The translations under genes and the position numbers were made by a program. A stretch of DNA of 5,144 nucleotides. Origin: an uncultured Collinsella sp. (GTDB lineage: Bacteria; Actinomycetota; Coriobacteriia; Coriobacteriales; Coriobacteriaceae). The stretch covers positions 1 through 5,144 of the forward strand of contig URTZ01000146.1 in NCBI GenBank assembly GCA_900550825.1. Direction: 5' to 3'. The notes under the pieces were generated by a model that saw only the letters and a program-made list of their open reading frames with translations, did not search any database and had not been told where the DNA came from. Of this stretch, positions 4,998 to 5,144 are shown one piece after another (position 1 is the stretch's first letter; each line of letters starts with the position of its first letter).

Positions 4998-5144
4998 CCC
5001 CTGTGGGCAAAAAATGTCAAATATGAGTACTGTTGCAAATCCAGTAACATTATTTTACGGCAAAATAGCGCCTTGATAATGTACAGCCAGGTCGCGCGCG
5101 CAGACGTGGTGTAAGAGTGTCCTGAGGTCCGTCGCTGCAAGTCC
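4998..5144. other. intergenic region with no recognised gene; AT-rich block then GC-rich end
   Basis: After tatD no ORF with a ribosome site is visible to the window end. The first 85 bases are AT-rich and contain repeated symmetry (TACTG/CAGTA at about 5029-5046, ATTTT/AAAAT at 5052-5066, ACATTAT/ATAATGT at 5047-5082). The last 60 bases turn GC-rich. No U-run terminator for tatD is seen. The layout fits a promoter and operator region of a plus-strand gene starting beyond the window. Confidence 0.4.
5047..5082 (+). promoter_or_regulatory. inverted repeat over a promoter-like sequence
   Basis: ACATTAT (5047-5053) and ATAATGT (5076-5082) are a perfect 7-base inverted repeat spaced by 22 bases. 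The right arm overlaps a -10-like GATAAT (5075-5080), and TTTACG (5054-5059) is a poor -35 at 15 bases. Nested symmetry (ATTTT/AAAAT, GGC/GCC) lies between the arms. It may be an operator for a downstream gene; the binding protein is unknown. Confidence 0.35.

Noticed and set aside
4998..5015. CCC-TGT-GGG followed by an A-run as a tatD terminator
   Set aside because: The stem is only about 3 bp and the plus strand has A's, not T's, after it.

Overview
The window reads as chromosomal DNA of a GC-rich Gram-positive bacterium, most likely a Coriobacteriia member such as Collinsella. This is an inference from four things: high-GC codon use, strong AAGGAG-type ribosome sites, an SdpR/SdpI-type pair, and a LexA box of the Gram-positive GAAC-N4-GTTC form. 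No rRNA, tRNA, CRISPR array or insertion sequence is visible.

Layout. Positions 1-109 are a short hairpin-rich stretch beyond the 3' end of the first gene. Positions 110-1795 (minus) encode EttA, a housekeeping ABC-F translation factor, preceded by a leader with an 8-bp hairpin. A clear intrinsic terminator at about 1871-1900 (minus) separates it from an arsR-sdpI operon (minus, 2942 back to 1967). In that operon an SdpR-like ArsR-family repressor overlaps an SdpI-like six-helix membrane protein by 8 bases. A strong promoter for the operon sits in an inverted-repeat operator at about 2977-3014.

The most interesting part is 3015-3300. Divergent from arsR, a plus-strand promoter carries a perfect GAAC-N4-GTTC LexA (SOS) box between its -35 and -10. 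It drives a 28-residue hydrophobic peptide (3109-3195) with an excellent Shine-Dalgarno that is buried in a 5' hairpin. The predicted 5' end of the mRNA (from about 3064) is complementary over 12 bases to a segment near its 3' end (3276-3287), and the 3' UTR can form competing hairpins. Together these resemble an SOS-controlled type I toxin like E. coli TisB with a hok/AapA-like folded mRNA, in a different lineage. No antitoxin RNA could be identified with confidence.

Downstream, a TATAAT promoter precedes tcdA (3403-4200, ThiF/E1-like tRNA threonylcarbamoyladenosine dehydratase). It is followed 14 bases later by a TatD-family metal-dependent hydrolase (4215-4997), probably in one operon. The last 147 bases carry no recognisable gene but hold an AT-rich block with inverted repeats around a promoter-like sequence, perhaps the control region of a gene beyond the window.
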